A stretch of 64,000 nt of DNA from Salinivibrio kushneri (GCF_005280275.1 NZ_CP040021.1:2505001-2569000); one strand, 5' to 3'. Shown: positions 39,559 through 50,564, numbered from the stretch's first letter. The notes: generated from the sequence alone by a model not told the origin. Translations and numbers: made by a program.

Positions 39559-42380
39559 AACTAATAACGCCATCGCGTGCCGTCGCGCTAGGCTTGGCGG
39601 GGCTCGCATTAAGTAGCCCCAGCGTGTACGCTGCGGTTGATTGCCAGCCATTGCCCGCTTGGCAGGACGGAAATACCTATACCTCAGGGGCTCAAGTCAA
39701 AGCGGACAATACCGCCTATGAAGCAAGGTGGTGGACGCAAGCCGATCCAGCCACCCAGTCTGGCGAGTGGAAAGCATGGAAGATCCTTGGCCAATGCGCG
39801 GGCAGCGTTAACCAAGCCCCTAACGCAACCTTAACCGTCTCACCGTCTGGGCCCGTTGAGGTTGACGACACACTCACCTTCACCCTCGCCGGAAGCGACA
39901 CGGATGGCACGGTGACCTCATTTGCGCTCTCACAAGGCGACACCGTCTTATATGAAGGTGCAGAAGCGACCACCATTGACTGGCAAGCTGAACAAACGGG
40001 GCGTTTTACCTTTACCCTCACCGTGACCGACGACAAAGGCGCGACCGACACCCAAACATTGCAACAGGTGGTGGGTGATGACCCAACCGGCGGCGATGAG
40101 TATGCCTGTCGTCCGGCGGGTTTATACACCACCCCTGATGTCGAGGTGCCGTATTGCTCGGTGTATGACGAGAACGGCCTTGAAGACATGGGCGCCGATC
40201 ACCCTCGCCGTGTTATCGGCTATTTCACCAGCTGGCGAAACGGTGCCAACGGCCAGCCCGCTTATTTAGTCAGCGATATTCCTTGGGAAAAGATCACCCA
40301 CATTAACTACGCCTTTGCTCACGTCAACGCGGACAACCAACTGTCTATCGGCGATCCTAATGCCCCCGGTAACCCCGCGACCCAGATGACTTGGCCAGGC
40401 GTGGCCGGCGCAGAGATGGATCCAACCCTGCCGTACAAAGGCCACTTTAACTTGCTCAACAAGTATAAAAAGCAGCACCCCGACGTGAAAACACTGATCT
40501 CCGTAGGTGGCTGGGCCGAAACCGGGGGTTACTTCGGTGAAAACGGCGAGCGCATCGACAGTGGCGGTTTCTATACCATGACCACCAATGCCGATGGCAG
40601 CGTCAACCAAGCCGGCATCAAGGCTTTCACCGACAGTGCCGTCGCCTTCTTGCGCCAGTATGGCTTTGATGGTTTGGACATTGATTATGAATACCCATCG
40701 TCGATGAAAGACTCTGGCCACCCTGACGATTTCGAGTACTCCAACCCACGTCGCGCGCACTTGAATAAATCCTATCAAGTGCTGATGAAGTCGCTGCGTG
40801 AAGCGCTCGATAAAGCCAGCGCGCAAGATGGCAAGCACTATATGCTGACCATCGCCGCACCGTCATCGGGGTACTTATTGCGCGGGATGGAAACCTTCCA
40901 AACCACCCAATACTTAGATTACGTCAACATCATGAGCTATGACCTGCACGGGGCATGGAACGATCATGTTGGCCATCAAGCGCCGCTGTATGACACCGGA
41001 GAGGATTCCGAACTTAAACAGTGGAATGTCTACCAAACCCCTGAGTTTGAAGGGATTGGCTATTTAAATACCGACTGGGCAGCCACCTACTTTATGGGCG
41101 GTATGTCACCCGGCCGCATCAATATCGGTATCCCGTATTACACCCGCGGCTTTAAAGACGTACAAGGCGGCGATAAAGGCCTTTGGGGACGCGCGCCATT
41201 GCCAAACCAAAGTGAGTGTCCAGCCGGCACTGGTGTCGGTGAGAAAAACAAATGCGGCAACGGTGCAGTCGGCATTGATAACCTTTGGCATGATGTGGAC
41301 GAGCTCGGCAACGAAGTGCCTGCTGGCTCCAACCCTTTATGGCATGTGAAAAACTTGCTCGATGGCAAACTCCCGGCCTATGCGGCGGAATACGGACTTG
41401 ACCCTGAACAAGACCCCACTGATCGCCTTACTGGTAGCTATCAGCGTTACTACGATGACATCGCCAAAGCGCCATGGGTTTGGAACGAGGAAAAACGCGT
41501 ATTCCTGTCGATGGAAGACGAAACCTCGATGGCCGAGAAAGTGGACTACGTAATCAACAAAGGCCTAGGCGGGGTGATGTTCTGGGAGCTGGCGGGGGAT
41601 TATCGCTATGATGATCAGCGTCAAGCCTATTTTATGGGTGACACCCTGACCTCGCTGGCATACCAAACCTTTAAGCAATCCGGCAGCGACTACTCACTGC
41701 AACGCGGCGATGCCAACTTCCAAGTGCCAAGCGAGCAAGTGGATGTCACGTTTGACGCGCTGAACTTCCCAGTGGGCGATGACAACTACCCTATCCGCCC
41801 GACGTTCCGCTTTACCAACCACTCGGATCTGGACTTATCGGGCGCCACCATCAGCTTTGATGTGCCAGTGTCTACGTCGGCCATTTTTAAATCTGACTGG
41901 AACGCCCAGAAAAAGCTGCGCATGGAAGTGGTCCGTGATAGCAGCAACGCCAGTGGTAACAACATCGGCGGATTTGATGCCACGCATCATCGCTTTGCCA
42001 TCACCTTGATTAACGAATGGGGTGGCATTGAGCAAAGCTTTAAGCCGGGTGAAACCTTGGACGCTCAGGTGATGTACTACATGCCGATCACTAACCCGAC
42101 CAATATCACCATCGAAAAAGATGGCCAGCGCTATGCGCTGAAGCAGGAGTATCCAAGCCTTCCGCCTGCGTTCCCCGGTAGTACCGGCCAAAGTGGCGGA
42201 GAGTCTCAGTGTCCCGGCGTCGATGTCGCCAGCCTGAGTACCTACCCCAACTGGCCTAACGGGAGCAATCATGCCAGCGGTGGCGACCAACTTATCTACC
42301 AAGAGGCGGTGTGGGAAGCCAAGTGGTGGACCCAAGCGGCCCCCGGTGGTCAAGCTTGGCGCCAAGTCTGCAGCCTCTAA
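39555..42380 (+). CDS. Secreted GH18 chitinase with two chitin-binding modules
   Basis: This 941-residue endochitinase-type enzyme is secreted. The order is a signal peptide (1-26), a CBM5/12 module (about 29-81, with YEARWWTQ), a PKD/Ig-like domain (about 85-175) and a GH18 barrel (about 215-715). Next comes a conserved post-catalytic domain (about 718-870) and a second CBM5/12 (about 890-941, with WEAKWWTQ). The catalytic motif DGLDIDYEYP is intact, with acid E379 preceded by D372, D375 and D377. MSYDLHGAWNDHVGHQAPLY and GVMFWELAGDY are also GH18 marks. It opens a chitinolytic cassette with the LPMO and a second chitinase. Vibrio chitinases are induced by chitin oligosaccharides through ChiS; no such site was identified. 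Confidence 0.92.
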   Translation: MKLITPSRAVALGLAGLALSSPSVYAAVDCQPLPAWQDGNTYTSGAQVKADNTAYEARWWTQADPATQSGEWKAWKILGQCAGSVNQAPNATLTVSPSGPVEVDDTLTFTLAGSDTDGTVTSFALSQGDTVLYEGAEATTIDWQAEQTGRFTFTLTVTDDKGATDTQTLQQVVGDDPTGGDEYACRPAGLYTTPDVEVPYCSVYDENGLEDMGADHPRRVIGYFTSWRNGANGQPAYLVSDIPWEKITHINYAFAHVNADNQLSIGDPNAPGNPATQMTWPGVAGAEMDPTLPYKGHFNLLNKYKKQHPDVKTLISVGGWAETGGYFGENGERIDSGGFYTMTTNADGSVNQAGIKAFTDSAVAFLRQYGFDGLDIDYEYPSSMKDSGHPDDFEYSNPRRAHLNKSYQVLMKSLREALDKASAQDGKHYMLTIAAPSSGYLLRGMETFQTTQYLDYVNIMSYDLHGAWNDHVGHQAPLYDTGEDSELKQWNVYQTPEFEGIGYLNTDWAATYFMGGMSPGRINIGIPYYTRGFKDVQGGDKGLWGRAPLPNQSECPAGTGVGEKNKCGNGAVGIDNLWHDVDELGNEVPAGSNPLWHVKNLLDGKLPAYAAEYGLDPEQDPTDRLTGSYQRYYDDIAKAPWVWNEEKRVFLSMEDETSMAEKVDYVINKGLGGVMFWELAGDYRYDDQRQAYFMGDTLTSLAYQTFKQSGSDYSLQRGDANFQVPSEQVDVTFDALNFPVGDDNYPIRPTFRFTNHSDLDLSGATISFDVPVSTSAIFKSDWNAQKKLRMEVVRDSSNASGNNIGGFDATHHRFAITLINEWGGIEQSFKPGETLDAQVMYYMPITNPTNITIEKDGQRYALKQEYPSLPPAFPGSTGQSGGESQCPGVDVASLSTYPNWPNGSNHASGGDQLIYQEAVWEAKWWTQAAPGGQAWRQVCSL

Positions 42381-42401
42381 TCCATTTCTGGTCTTGAATA
42401 A

Positions 42402-42418
42402 GGGGGCTAAGTGACCCC
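42402..42418 (+). promoter_or_regulatory. Small hairpin between chitinase and LPMO genes
   Basis: GGGG and CCCC pair across a 9-base loop about 14 bases before the LPMO start, with no T-tract. It may stabilise the upstream mRNA or tune LPMO translation. Confidence 0.3.
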
Positions 42419-42432
42419 GTTAAGGAGTCGTT

Positions 42433-43605
42433 ATGTTCAAGTCTTCGTTTACTCAACTTTCCTGCCGTACCGCCATCGCCCTTGCATTGGCGGCAAGCAG
42501 TACACAGGTGATGGCACATGGCTATTTAGAAAGCCCCAAAGCGCGCCAGGCGATTTGCCATGAGCAAGGGGGTTATTGGTGGCCTTCAGATGGGTCAGGT
42601 ATCCCTAACGCCGCCTGTCGCGCGGCGTTCTTAGAATCGGGGCACTACCCGTTTGTGCAACACCATGAATCGGCGCAATTGGTGGCGGATTACCGCAATA
42701 TGAATGCCGTGAAAGCAGCCGTTACCGATGGCAACTTATGTGGTGCCGGCGATCCTAATAAAGCCGGGATCAGTTTGCCCTCACCGGATTGGCAACGCAC
42801 CGAGGTCACCCCAGATGGCAATGGTCAAATTGACGTGCGCTTTCGCGCCACCACACCTCACAACCCAAGTTTTTGGGAAATTTATCTCACCAAGCCAGAT
42901 TACAACAGCGCGACCGATGCGCTGACGTGGGACGATCTCGAAAAGATCGACACCTTTGGCGATCTGCCCATTGTGGTCGGCGATGACGGTAACCGTTATT
43001 ACGAGATGACCGTGACCTTGCCCGCCGAGCGCCAAGGTGATGCCATTCTCTATAGCCGTTGGCAACGCATTGATCCGGCCGGTGAAGGCTTCTACAACTG
43101 TGCCGACATCACCATCACCCCTAGTCAGACAGCGCCAGCCCAGTGGCACGAGCTGGGCTACTTTGTCGCGCATCCACAAATGGCAGCATTAGGCGATCGC
43201 GTGCGTGCCCGCTTGCACAATCGCCAAGGCCAAGAAGTGGTGGATGTCACACTCACCCTGACCGACCAAAATGTAGCGAATTGGCCACAAGCGCTGGCCA
43301 ATCTTATCGAACAACAAGCTAACGAGCCCTTGCGTATCGGGGTGATGCGTCACGGCGAGATCCAGTTTAATGCCGATGACGTGGTGCAAAACCAAGTCTT
43401 TAGCCACCACGATAGCTATAGCTTCAATCTGTCGGTGATCCCGGCTACCGACGAACCCACCAGCAACCTGCCCGCGTGGCTCGCTTCTGAGGTCTATGTG
43501 GCCAAGGATCGCGTGCGCTACGGCGATAACATCTACCAAGCCAAATGGTGGACACGCAACGAGCAACCCGGCGCTGCCCTTGTTTGGCAACGCGTGACAC
43601 AATAA
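42433..43605 (+). CDS. AA10 lytic polysaccharide monooxygenase, chitin-active
   Basis: This is a 390-residue secreted copper enzyme that cuts crystalline chitin oxidatively and opens it for chitinases. Signal cleavage after QVMA (residue 28) exposes H29 as the mature N-terminus, one arm of the copper histidine brace. H143 in TTPHNPSFWEIYLTKPDY is the second, and the FYNCADITI strand is the usual end of the AA10 domain. A further domain (about 225-335) follows, then a C-terminal CBM5/12 (about 348-390, YQAKWWTRNEQ). It differs from GbpA in its catalytic sequence. RBS AAGGAG. It lies 52 bases after the first chitinase and 9 before the second. Confidence 0.9.
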   Translation: MFKSSFTQLSCRTAIALALAASSTQVMAHGYLESPKARQAICHEQGGYWWPSDGSGIPNAACRAAFLESGHYPFVQHHESAQLVADYRNMNAVKAAVTDGNLCGAGDPNKAGISLPSPDWQRTEVTPDGNGQIDVRFRATTPHNPSFWEIYLTKPDYNSATDALTWDDLEKIDTFGDLPIVVGDDGNRYYEMTVTLPAERQGDAILYSRWQRIDPAGEGFYNCADITITPSQTAPAQWHELGYFVAHPQMAALGDRVRARLHNRQGQEVVDVTLTLTDQNVANWPQALANLIEQQANEPLRIGVMRHGEIQFNADDVVQNQVFSHHDSYSFNLSVIPATDEPTSNLPAWLASEVYVAKDRVRYGDNIYQAKWWTRNEQPGAALVWQRVTQ

Positions 43606-43614
43606 GGAGCAAAC

Positions 43615-46245
43615 ATGAAGCCAATGACCCTACTCTCTCTGGCGATTGCTGGGGCACTGGGTGCCAGCCACGCCGTGGCGGCCCCCTCAACCCCAAGTTT
43701 GGACTGGAAGCCACAAAACTATTCTTTTGTTGAAGTCGACGAATATGGCCGCGGATCGTACAAAGATCTGGTGCAACGCGTGGATGAAGTCCAAATTGAA
43801 ATTAAATGGAATGCCTGGTCCGGTGATGGCGGTGACAGCTACAAGGTGTACTTTGACGATCAGGTCGTCAATCAAGGCACCTTACCGGCAGGCACCAAGT
43901 CTGGCACAGTTACATTCCCTTATGACAAAGGCGGCCGCCATCAACTTAAACTCGCCTTGTGTGAAGGCGGCGTGGATGGCCAGTGTGCGACCAGTGCCGC
44001 CAAACCCATCGTGATCGCAGACACCGACGGTGTGCATCTTGACCCACTGCCGATGAATGTCGACCCCAACAACAACGACTACCCCAAACAACCTGATACC
44101 GTGGTGGGGGCATACTTTGTCGAATGGGGCATTTATGGTCGTAACTTCGATGTCAGTCAGGTGCCCGCGGGGAATCTCACCCACATCTTGTATGGCTTTA
44201 TCCCCATTTGTGGCCCCAATGAGTCATTGGGCGACATCGAAAATGGCAACAGCTTGCGCGCGCTGGAGCTTGCCTGCCAAGGCTCAAAAGACTATGAAGT
44301 GGCGATCCATGACCCTTGGGCGGCGATTCAGAAAAAACTGCCCGGCACGCCAGCTAAAGATCCGATTGGTGGCACCTACGCGCAAATGATGGCGCTCAAA
44401 CAGCGCTACCCGGATCTGAAAATTCTCCCCTCCGTGGGTGGCTGGACCCTATCCGACCCCTTCTATGATTTCACCGACAAGGCCAACCGTGATGTCTTTG
44501 TTGCCTCAATGAAAGAGTTCCTGCAAACCTGGAAATTCTACGATGGGGTCGACATTGACTGGGAATATCCAGGCGGTGGCGGTGCCAACCCTGATTTAGG
44601 TGACCCAGATAAAGATAGCCAAGCCTACGCGGCCTTAATGCGTGAGCTGCGCGCGATGTTGGATGAGCTCGAAGCCGACACGGGCCGTGAGTACCAACTC
44701 ACCTCGGCCGTCGGGGCCGGTTATGACAAAGTCGCCAATGTCGATTACAGCGCCAGCGCACCGTACATGGATTACATCTTTGCCATGACCTACGACTTTT
44801 TCGGCGCATGGAATAATGTCACCGGCCACCAAACCGCCATTTACTGTGGTAGCCACATGAGCGCGGGCGAATGTGATGGCACCGGCGTCGATGACAACGG
44901 CGAACCTCGCAAAGGCCCGGCCTACACGCTCGATAATGGCGTGCAATTACTGCTAGAGAGCGGTGTGCCTCCGGAAAAAATGGTGATCGGTACCGCGATG
45001 TACGGTCGTGGCTGGGAAGGCGTTTTCCCTGCCAATGCAACCGATCCTAGCAATCCGATGACCGCGCCCGGTAACGGCCCCATCAAAGGCAGCACCGCTG
45101 ATGGTATTTGGGAAGCGGGTGTGATTGACTACAAAGGCGTCGTCAAATCAATGCTCGGCAGCGCGGGGAACGGTATCAATGGATTCCAACCCGGTTATGA
45201 TGAGCAAGCTGAAGCGGCCTACGTTTGGAACCCAGACAACGGCAAGCTAGTCACTTACGACAACCCACGCTCGGTCAAAGCCAAAGGCCAGTATGTACGC
45301 AACCACAACTTCGCCGGTTTGTTTGCTTGGGAAATCGATGCCGACAATGGCGATATCCTCAATGCGATGCACGAGGGCTTAGCACAGGATGGTCAACCAC
45401 CCGTCAATAACGCCCCCACCGTCACCCTTGCACAGCAAAGCTATACGCTGGCGCCCGGAGCGTCATTAACCATTGCGGCCAATGGGCGCGATCGGGATGG
45501 CGATACCCTGACCTATCTCTGGCAAGGTGATGCGGCATTGGCGCTGACCAATAGCGACACGGATTCGGTCACCGTGACCGCCCCCGATGTGAGCACCAGC
45601 ACCGACTATTCTCTGTCGGTGACGGTATCGGATGGCCAAGCCAATGCCGAGGCCAATGCGACTATCGAGGTGGTGGTACCGGGTGAAAACCAAGCCCCTA
45701 CCGTGGCACCTATCGCCCCAGTTAGCCTGAAAAGCGGTGAGCAAACCCGCGTGACGGTTGAGGCGAACGACCCAGATGGCGATACACTCAGCTACACCTA
45801 CCGTGCATCCGGCGATCTGGCCGTTTCTGGCACCGGGGATCAAGTATCGCTAACGGCACCCACAGTGACGGAGAATCGCGACTATGTGGTCACGGTCGAG
45901 GTCAGCGATGGCGACAAAACCACGCAAGCACAATTCACGGTCACCGTGACGCCGGCCAGTGGCTTGCCAACGTGGGATGAAAACACCGTGTATGTGGGCG
46001 GCGATCGCGTCCTGTATCAAGGGGTTGAGTATCGCGCCAAGTGGTGGACCAAGGGTCAGCGCCCAGACCAAGGCGGGCCATGGGAGCGCGTCGGGGATAG
46101 CCAATCCAACCAAAGCAGTGAATGGCAAGCGAGCGTCGCTTATTCCGGCGGCGATGAGGTTGAATACAACAACCAACGCTACCAAGCCAAGTGGTGGACC
46201 CGAGGCGAAAAGCCAGGCAGCGCCGCGGTCTGGCAATTACTGTAA
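43615..46245 (+). CDS. chiA: ChiA-like secreted GH18 chitinase with two C-terminal CBM5/12 modules
   Basis: This 876-residue enzyme has a signal peptide (1-22, ending VAA or similar) and an N-terminal ChiA-type FnIII-like domain (about 25-135). A GH18 barrel follows (about 155-595), with the motif DGVDIDWEYP giving catalytic E317, close to E315 of Serratia ChiA. Two Ig/PKD-like repeats follow (about 600-690 and 692-780), then two CBM5/12 modules (about 783-826 and 835-876), each with the AKWWT motif. The Serratia ChiA is exo-acting and processive; the same is inferred here. RBS AAGGAG, 9 bases after the LPMO stop, so the cassette is one operon. A terminator follows. Confidence 0.92.
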   Translation: MKPMTLLSLAIAGALGASHAVAAPSTPSLDWKPQNYSFVEVDEYGRGSYKDLVQRVDEVQIEIKWNAWSGDGGDSYKVYFDDQVVNQGTLPAGTKSGTVTFPYDKGGRHQLKLALCEGGVDGQCATSAAKPIVIADTDGVHLDPLPMNVDPNNNDYPKQPDTVVGAYFVEWGIYGRNFDVSQVPAGNLTHILYGFIPICGPNESLGDIENGNSLRALELACQGSKDYEVAIHDPWAAIQKKLPGTPAKDPIGGTYAQMMALKQRYPDLKILPSVGGWTLSDPFYDFTDKANRDVFVASMKEFLQTWKFYDGVDIDWEYPGGGGANPDLGDPDKDSQAYAALMRELRAMLDELEADTGREYQLTSAVGAGYDKVANVDYSASAPYMDYIFAMTYDFFGAWNNVTGHQTAIYCGSHMSAGECDGTGVDDNGEPRKGPAYTLDNGVQLLLESGVPPEKMVIGTAMYGRGWEGVFPANATDPSNPMTAPGNGPIKGSTADGIWEAGVIDYKGVVKSMLGSAGNGINGFQPGYDEQAEAAYVWNPDNGKLVTYDNPRSVKAKGQYVRNHNFAGLFAWEIDADNGDILNAMHEGLAQDGQPPVNNAPTVTLAQQSYTLAPGASLTIAANGRDRDGDTLTYLWQGDAALALTNSDTDSVTVTAPDVSTSTDYSLSVTVSDGQANAEANATIEVVVPGENQAPTVAPIAPVSLKSGEQTRVTVEANDPDGDTLSYTYRASGDLAVSGTGDQVSLTAPTVTENRDYVVTVEVSDGDKTTQAQFTVTVTPASGLPTWDENTVYVGGDRVLYQGVEYRAKWWTKGQRPDQGGPWERVGDSQSNQSSEWQASVAYSGGDEVEYNNQRYQAKWWTRGEKPGSAAVWQLL

Positions 46246-46267
46246 TGGTTTTTCACTTCCCAAAATG

Positions 46268-46296
46268 ACAAAACGCCCCAAGCCGGGGCGTTTTTC
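46268..46296. terminator. Terminator between the chitinase cassette and rlmB
   Basis: A 9-bp stem (AAACGCCCC/GGGGCGTTT) with a 5-base loop has A's on the left and T5 on the right. It can serve both convergent transcripts. Confidence 0.88.
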
Positions 46297-46323
46297 TTCA
46301 ACGGAGAACAAGAGAGGTGGTAT

Positions 46324-47058
46324 TTAGCGACGCTGACGCACCGCTTCATACAAACAGACGCCCGTCGCCACGGATACATTCAAGCTCGACACGCTGCCCG
46401 ACATCGGGATCCGGATCAGCTCATCACAGGTTTCACGGGTCAAACGGCGCATGCCATCTCCTTCTGCGCCCATCACTAAGGCTAGCGGCCCCACTAATTT
46501 GGTGTCGTAGACATCATGATCGGCCTCACCCGCGGTGCCCACAAACCACACGCCCTGCTCTTTGAGCGTCCGCATAGAACGCGCCAAGTTAGTAACACGC
46601 ACCAAAGGCACGACTTCAGCCGCGCCACAGGCCACTTTTCTCGCCGTGGCATTGAGCTGAGCGGATTTGTCTTTCGGAACAATCACCGCACTGACTCCCG
46701 CCGCATCCGCGGTACGTAAGCACGCCCCCAAATTGTGCGGGTCGGTGACACCGTCAAGCACCAGCAACAAGGGGTTCTCGGTATTGGCGAGGATCGCCTC
46801 CAAGTCATTCTCGTTGTACTGACGACCCGGTTTGACACGGGCAACAATCCCCTGATGCGACGCACCTTGGGTTTTATCGTCTAGCGCTTTGCGGCCGACT
46901 TGCTGAATACTGACGCCCAGCATCGCAATCTCATTGAGCACAGGTACCAGACGTTCATCCTGGCGCCCTTTTAACACCATCACTTCGATAAAGCGGGAAG
47001 GATCGGTCGCTAAAATCGCTTTAACGGCATGAATACCGTAAATTACTTCATTACTCAT
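46324..47058 (-). CDS. rlmB: 23S rRNA (guanosine-2251-2'-O)-methyltransferase
   Basis: RlmB methylates G2251 in the ribosomal P loop using SAM. The 244-residue SPOUT (trefoil-knot) protein has an N-terminal L30e-like domain ([10 protein letters not shown]) and the conserved motifs [31 protein letters not shown] and [23 protein letters not shown]. It follows rnr by three bases and is co-transcribed, as in E. coli. Confidence 0.96.
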   Translation of the reverse strand: MSNEVIYGIHAVKAILATDPSRFIEVMVLKGRQDERLVPVLNEIAMLGVSIQQVGRKALDDKTQGASHQGIVARVKPGRQYNENDLEAILANTENPLLLVLDGVTDPHNLGACLRTADAAGVSAVIVPKDKSAQLNATARKVACGAAEVVPLVRVTNLARSMRTLKEQGVWFVGTAGEADHDVYDTKLVGPLALVMGAEGDGMRRLTRETCDELIRIPMSGSVSSLNVSVATGVCLYEAVRQRR

Positions 47059-47061
47059 GAT

Positions 47062-49557
47062 TTACTTCTTTTTCTGACCCGCTTTGGCTTTTTGTTTCTT
47101 CGCCTTTTTCTTACGCGCTTTTTCCGCTGGCGATTTCACTTTACGCTTTTTGCCGTTTTTATCTGCAGGCGCCTTATCGGCTTCAACATTTGGCACCGCA
47201 CCGCGTTTGAGCTGTTGGCGAACCGAGGTTCGCTCACGACGGGCTTGCGGGTCTTTATTCGACTCCGCACGGCCTTTCTTGCGTTTATCGCGCGCGGTTT
47301 TGCCCGGGCGACGGGCTTTGCGCTCAGAGCCTACCAGCTCAAAGTCGATTTGTCGCTCATCCAAGTTCACCGCCAAGACTTTCACGGTCACCTGATCGCC
47401 GAGCCGGAACACACGACCCGAGCCTTCGCCCACCAGACGCTGACCCACCATATCAAAGCGATAGTAATCGTTATCGAGGTTAGAAATATGCACCAAGCCA
47501 TCGATATGTAGCTCATTAAGGCGGACAAAGAAACCAAAACCAGTGACATTGGCAATCACGCCCTCTAGCTCATCGCCAACGTGATCTTGCATGTACTCAC
47601 ATTTAAGCCAGTCTGACACATCACGGGTGGCATCATCGGCACGGCGCTCTGTTTTCGAGCATTGTTCACCCAGCACATCTATATCATCAAACGAGTAGTG
47701 ATAGCCGCCAGTGGGTGTCCAACGGTCTTGGTTTTTACCCGCTTGCTTGGCAACTAGGTATTTAAGCGCTCGGTGCAACAGCAAATCTGGATAGCGACGA
47801 ATAGGCGAGGTAAAGTGCGCGTATTGCTTGAGCGCCAAACCAAAGTGGCCTTGGTTATCCCCCTGATACACCGCTTGTTTCATCGAGCGGAGCAACATGG
47901 TTTGGATCAGTTCACTGTCAGCACGACCATGGACCACATGCATCAGTGCCGCGTAATCTTTCGGCGTCGGCTCTAGACCACCGCTCAGGCTTAAGCCTAA
48001 CTCGCCTAAAAAGTCTTTAAAGCCGCTAAGACGTTCCTCTCCTGGCGCTTCGTGAACACGAAAGAGCGCCGGCTCTTTGTGTTTTTCCACAAAGCGCGCC
48101 GAGGCAACGTTGGCCAAGATCATACATTCTTCGATGATCTTGTGTGCATCGTTGCGCTCCACTGGCACAATACGGTCGATTTTGCGCTGCGCGTTGAAAA
48201 TAAATTGGGTTTCCACCGTCTCAAATTCAATCGCCCCACGCTGCTGACGCGCATCACTGAGCACCTTGTACATATCGTGTAACGTTTCTAAGTGCGGCAC
48301 CAATGAGCGGTAGCGCTCACGCAGTTCCTCATCGCCTTCCAGAATATGAGACACCTTGGTATAAGTCAGACGCGCGTGGGAGTTCATCACCGCTTCGTAA
48401 TGTTTGTAACCAGATAACGCCCCTGATTCTGAAATCGTCATCTCACACACCATACATAGGCGGTCGACTTGCGGATTCAGCGAGCATAAGCCATTAGAAA
48501 GCACTTCCGGCAACATAGGCACCACTTGGTTCGGGAAGTACACCGAGTTACCGCGGTTTTGCGCTTCTTTATCCAGCGCCGAATCAGGACGCACATAGTA
48601 ACTGACGTCGGCAATCGCCACCCACAGGCGCCAGCCGCCCGAGCGTTTACGTTCGCAATAGACCGCATCATCAAAGTCGCGGGCATCTTCACCATCGATG
48701 GTCACCAGTGGCAAATCACGCAGATCGACACGGCCCTCTTTGGCTTTTTCTGGGACCTCTTCACTCAAGCTTTTCACTTGCTTGAGCACCGCATCCGGCC
48801 ATTGATGAGGAATATCGTGGGTGCGCATCGCGATCTCGATTTCCATGCCGGGTGCCATGTTCTCCCCCAGCACTTCAACAATCTTACCGACAGGATTGGT
48901 TTGTCGGGTCGGACGCTGCATGATCTCAACCACCACCACATTGCCCATACGCGCGCCCTGAGTATGATCTTTATCAATCACGATATCTTGGCCCAGGCGG
49001 CTATCGTCTGGCACGACAAAGCCCATACCATCTTCCACAAAGTAACGGCCTACAATCTGACCTTGGCGCGCTTCGGTGACGCGCACCACACGGGCTTCTT
49101 TACGGCCGCGCTTATCGGTGCCAACACCTTGGGCTAAAATCACATCACCGTGCATCACACTGCGCATTTGGTGGTGAGGGAGCATCCAGTCATCGTGGTT
49201 GCCTTTGCCTTCTGGGCGCAGAAAACCAAAGCCGTCACGGTGACCAATCACGGTGCCTTTGACCAAGTCTAACCGCTCGGGTAAGGCATAGCATTGACGA
49301 CGGGTGAACACCAATTGTCCATCACGCTCCATGGCGCGCAGGCGTCGACGTAGCCCTTCATACTGCTCATCACCAGCTAAGCCAAGGTGTGAAAACAGAT
49401 TATCGCGGCTCACTGGCGCCTTGAAGCTGCGGATTACTTCCAGCAAATGCTCTCGGCTGGGGACCGGATTGTCGTATTTCTCCGCTTCACGTGCCTGGTG
49501 TGGATCCGCAGCGATGTTGTTTGGGGTATTATTTGTCGAACCTGTGTCTTGCGACAT
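47062..49557 (-). CDS. rnr: Ribonuclease R
   Basis: RNase R is a 3'-5' exoribonuclease that degrades structured RNA and takes part in rRNA quality control and trans-translation. The 831-residue protein has an N-terminal helix-turn-helix ([22 protein letters not shown]), two cold-shock domains, and the RNB catalytic domain with [15 protein letters not shown] metal-binding aspartates. An S1 domain follows (about 640-725), and the tail is Lys/Arg-rich and 90 residues or so long. ATG 49557 has AAGG before it; the longer frame adds 11 residues. Confidence 0.96.
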   Translation of the reverse strand: MSQDTGSTNNTPNNIAADPHQAREAEKYDNPVPSREHLLEVIRSFKAPVSRDNLFSHLGLAGDEQYEGLRRRLRAMERDGQLVFTRRQCYALPERLDLVKGTVIGHRDGFGFLRPEGKGNHDDWMLPHHQMRSVMHGDVILAQGVGTDKRGRKEARVVRVTEARQGQIVGRYFVEDGMGFVVPDDSRLGQDIVIDKDHTQGARMGNVVVVEIMQRPTRQTNPVGKIVEVLGENMAPGMEIEIAMRTHDIPHQWPDAVLKQVKSLSEEVPEKAKEGRVDLRDLPLVTIDGEDARDFDDAVYCERKRSGGWRLWVAIADVSYYVRPDSALDKEAQNRGNSVYFPNQVVPMLPEVLSNGLCSLNPQVDRLCMVCEMTISESGALSGYKHYEAVMNSHARLTYTKVSHILEGDEELRERYRSLVPHLETLHDMYKVLSDARQQRGAIEFETVETQFIFNAQRKIDRIVPVERNDAHKIIEECMILANVASARFVEKHKEPALFRVHEAPGEERLSGFKDFLGELGLSLSGGLEPTPKDYAALMHVVHGRADSELIQTMLLRSMKQAVYQGDNQGHFGLALKQYAHFTSPIRRYPDLLLHRALKYLVAKQAGKNQDRWTPTGGYHYSFDDIDVLGEQCSKTERRADDATRDVSDWLKCEYMQDHVGDELEGVIANVTGFGFFVRLNELHIDGLVHISNLDNDYYRFDMVGQRLVGEGSGRVFRLGDQVTVKVLAVNLDERQIDFELVGSERKARRPGKTARDKRKKGRAESNKDPQARRERTSVRQQLKRGAVPNVEADKAPADKNGKKRKVKSPAEKARKKKAKKQKAKAGQKKK

Positions 49558-49747
49558 AGACCTTTTCCTATTGGCGTATGTTGATTTCATTATATCTGTA
49601 AACTGTCGCTATTGCGCCGCGATGATCGCAGTTTGACGTTTTGTTTCAGCGCCTTGCTTGCAGGCAACGAGAGGAACATGGCGCATCGGCCATATCAAAT
49701 CAGATTGGGAACAGATGTGTATAGAGAGTGTAACGGATTTTGCGCAT

Positions 49748-49769
49748 AAAGTCGCCTACTGGCGCCTTT
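49748..49769 (-). terminator. Terminator-like hairpin after motX
   Basis: On the minus strand AAAGGCGCC and GGCGACTTT pair with one mismatch across a 4-base loop. It lies just past the motX stop, with a weak T-tract. Confidence 0.4.
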
Positions 49770-49774
49770 CGCGG

Positions 49775-50410
49775 TCACCAATAGCTGGTACGCCGTTTGG
49801 CGCGGGCGATAATATTCTGTGGCATCCGTGCTTCAAGTGCGGCACGAAGCTCTGAAATACGGTTGCGGGTACGAGAGTCTGCGGTGATGGTTTGATATAA
49901 CCAGCGATAAGCGTCTTCATAATCAAGTGGCGACCCGACATCATCCACTAGCAACTCAGCCAGTTGGATCCGGGCACGCGTATCACCCAATGAAGCGGCT
50001 TCGCGCAGGTAAGGAATCGCCCGACGTTGATCCTGTTGGACCAGCGTGCCATTGGCGTAGTAACGGCCAATTTGCTCTAGCGCAGCGGGTAGCCCTTGCT
50101 GCGCCGCTTGCTTCATGTAGTAAACACCGAGATCCGCGTCTTGATCCACACACACTCCCCACGCCAGCATATCGCCATATAAAAACTCGTAGGCGGGAGA
50201 GCCGACACGGGTAGCTCGGGCTTCGATGTCTTGCACGAGCTGGCATTCGTCTTGTTCGACGCGCTCAAGGTGAGAGTTGGTTTCAAAAAGGGTGATAAGT
50301 TCACTTTCTTCGTATAATGGCACAGCCGCCCCGACGTCCGCGCGGGCCGTTGCTGTCGTCAGCGTCGCTGTCGTCAGAGAAAGTGAAAAAATCAGCGTTC
50401 GAAACTTCAT
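49775..50410 (-). CDS. motX: Sodium-driven flagellar motor protein MotX
   Basis: MotX is part of the T ring that holds PomA/PomB stators at the sodium-driven polar flagellar motor of Vibrio. The 211-residue exported protein has a signal peptide (about 1-24). A Sel1-like/TPR segment follows (DADLGVYYMKQAAQQGLPAALEQIGRYYANG, then RRAIPYLREAASLGDTRARIQLAELL), together with a conserved Cys pair (DECQLVQDIE, GVCVDQD). The length and its place between rnr and purA match Vibrio motX. Confidence 0.93.
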   Translation of the reverse strand: MKFRTLIFSLSLTTATLTTATARADVGAAVPLYEESELITLFETNSHLERVEQDECQLVQDIEARATRVGSPAYEFLYGDMLAWGVCVDQDADLGVYYMKQAAQQGLPAALEQIGRYYANGTLVQQDQRRAIPYLREAASLGDTRARIQLAELLVDDVGSPLDYEDAYRWLYQTITADSRTRNRISELRAALEARMPQNIIARAKRRTSYW

Positions 50411-50564
50411 GCCTACTCGCTATTCAACCAAGAAACCCAACAGCAACGCGCACGCTCGCCGTGTGCTTTTTTGTATCGGCACCTTGCATACTGACTTTAG
50501 CAAAGGCGGCAAGTTTTTTCCGCTTTCACGCGATCTGGCTTCCAACGCTACACCAAAATAGTAA

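Noticed and set aside
48526-49137. 203-aa plus-strand ORF over rnr
   Set aside because: It is antisense to the RNB domain of RNase R, with no supporting signal.
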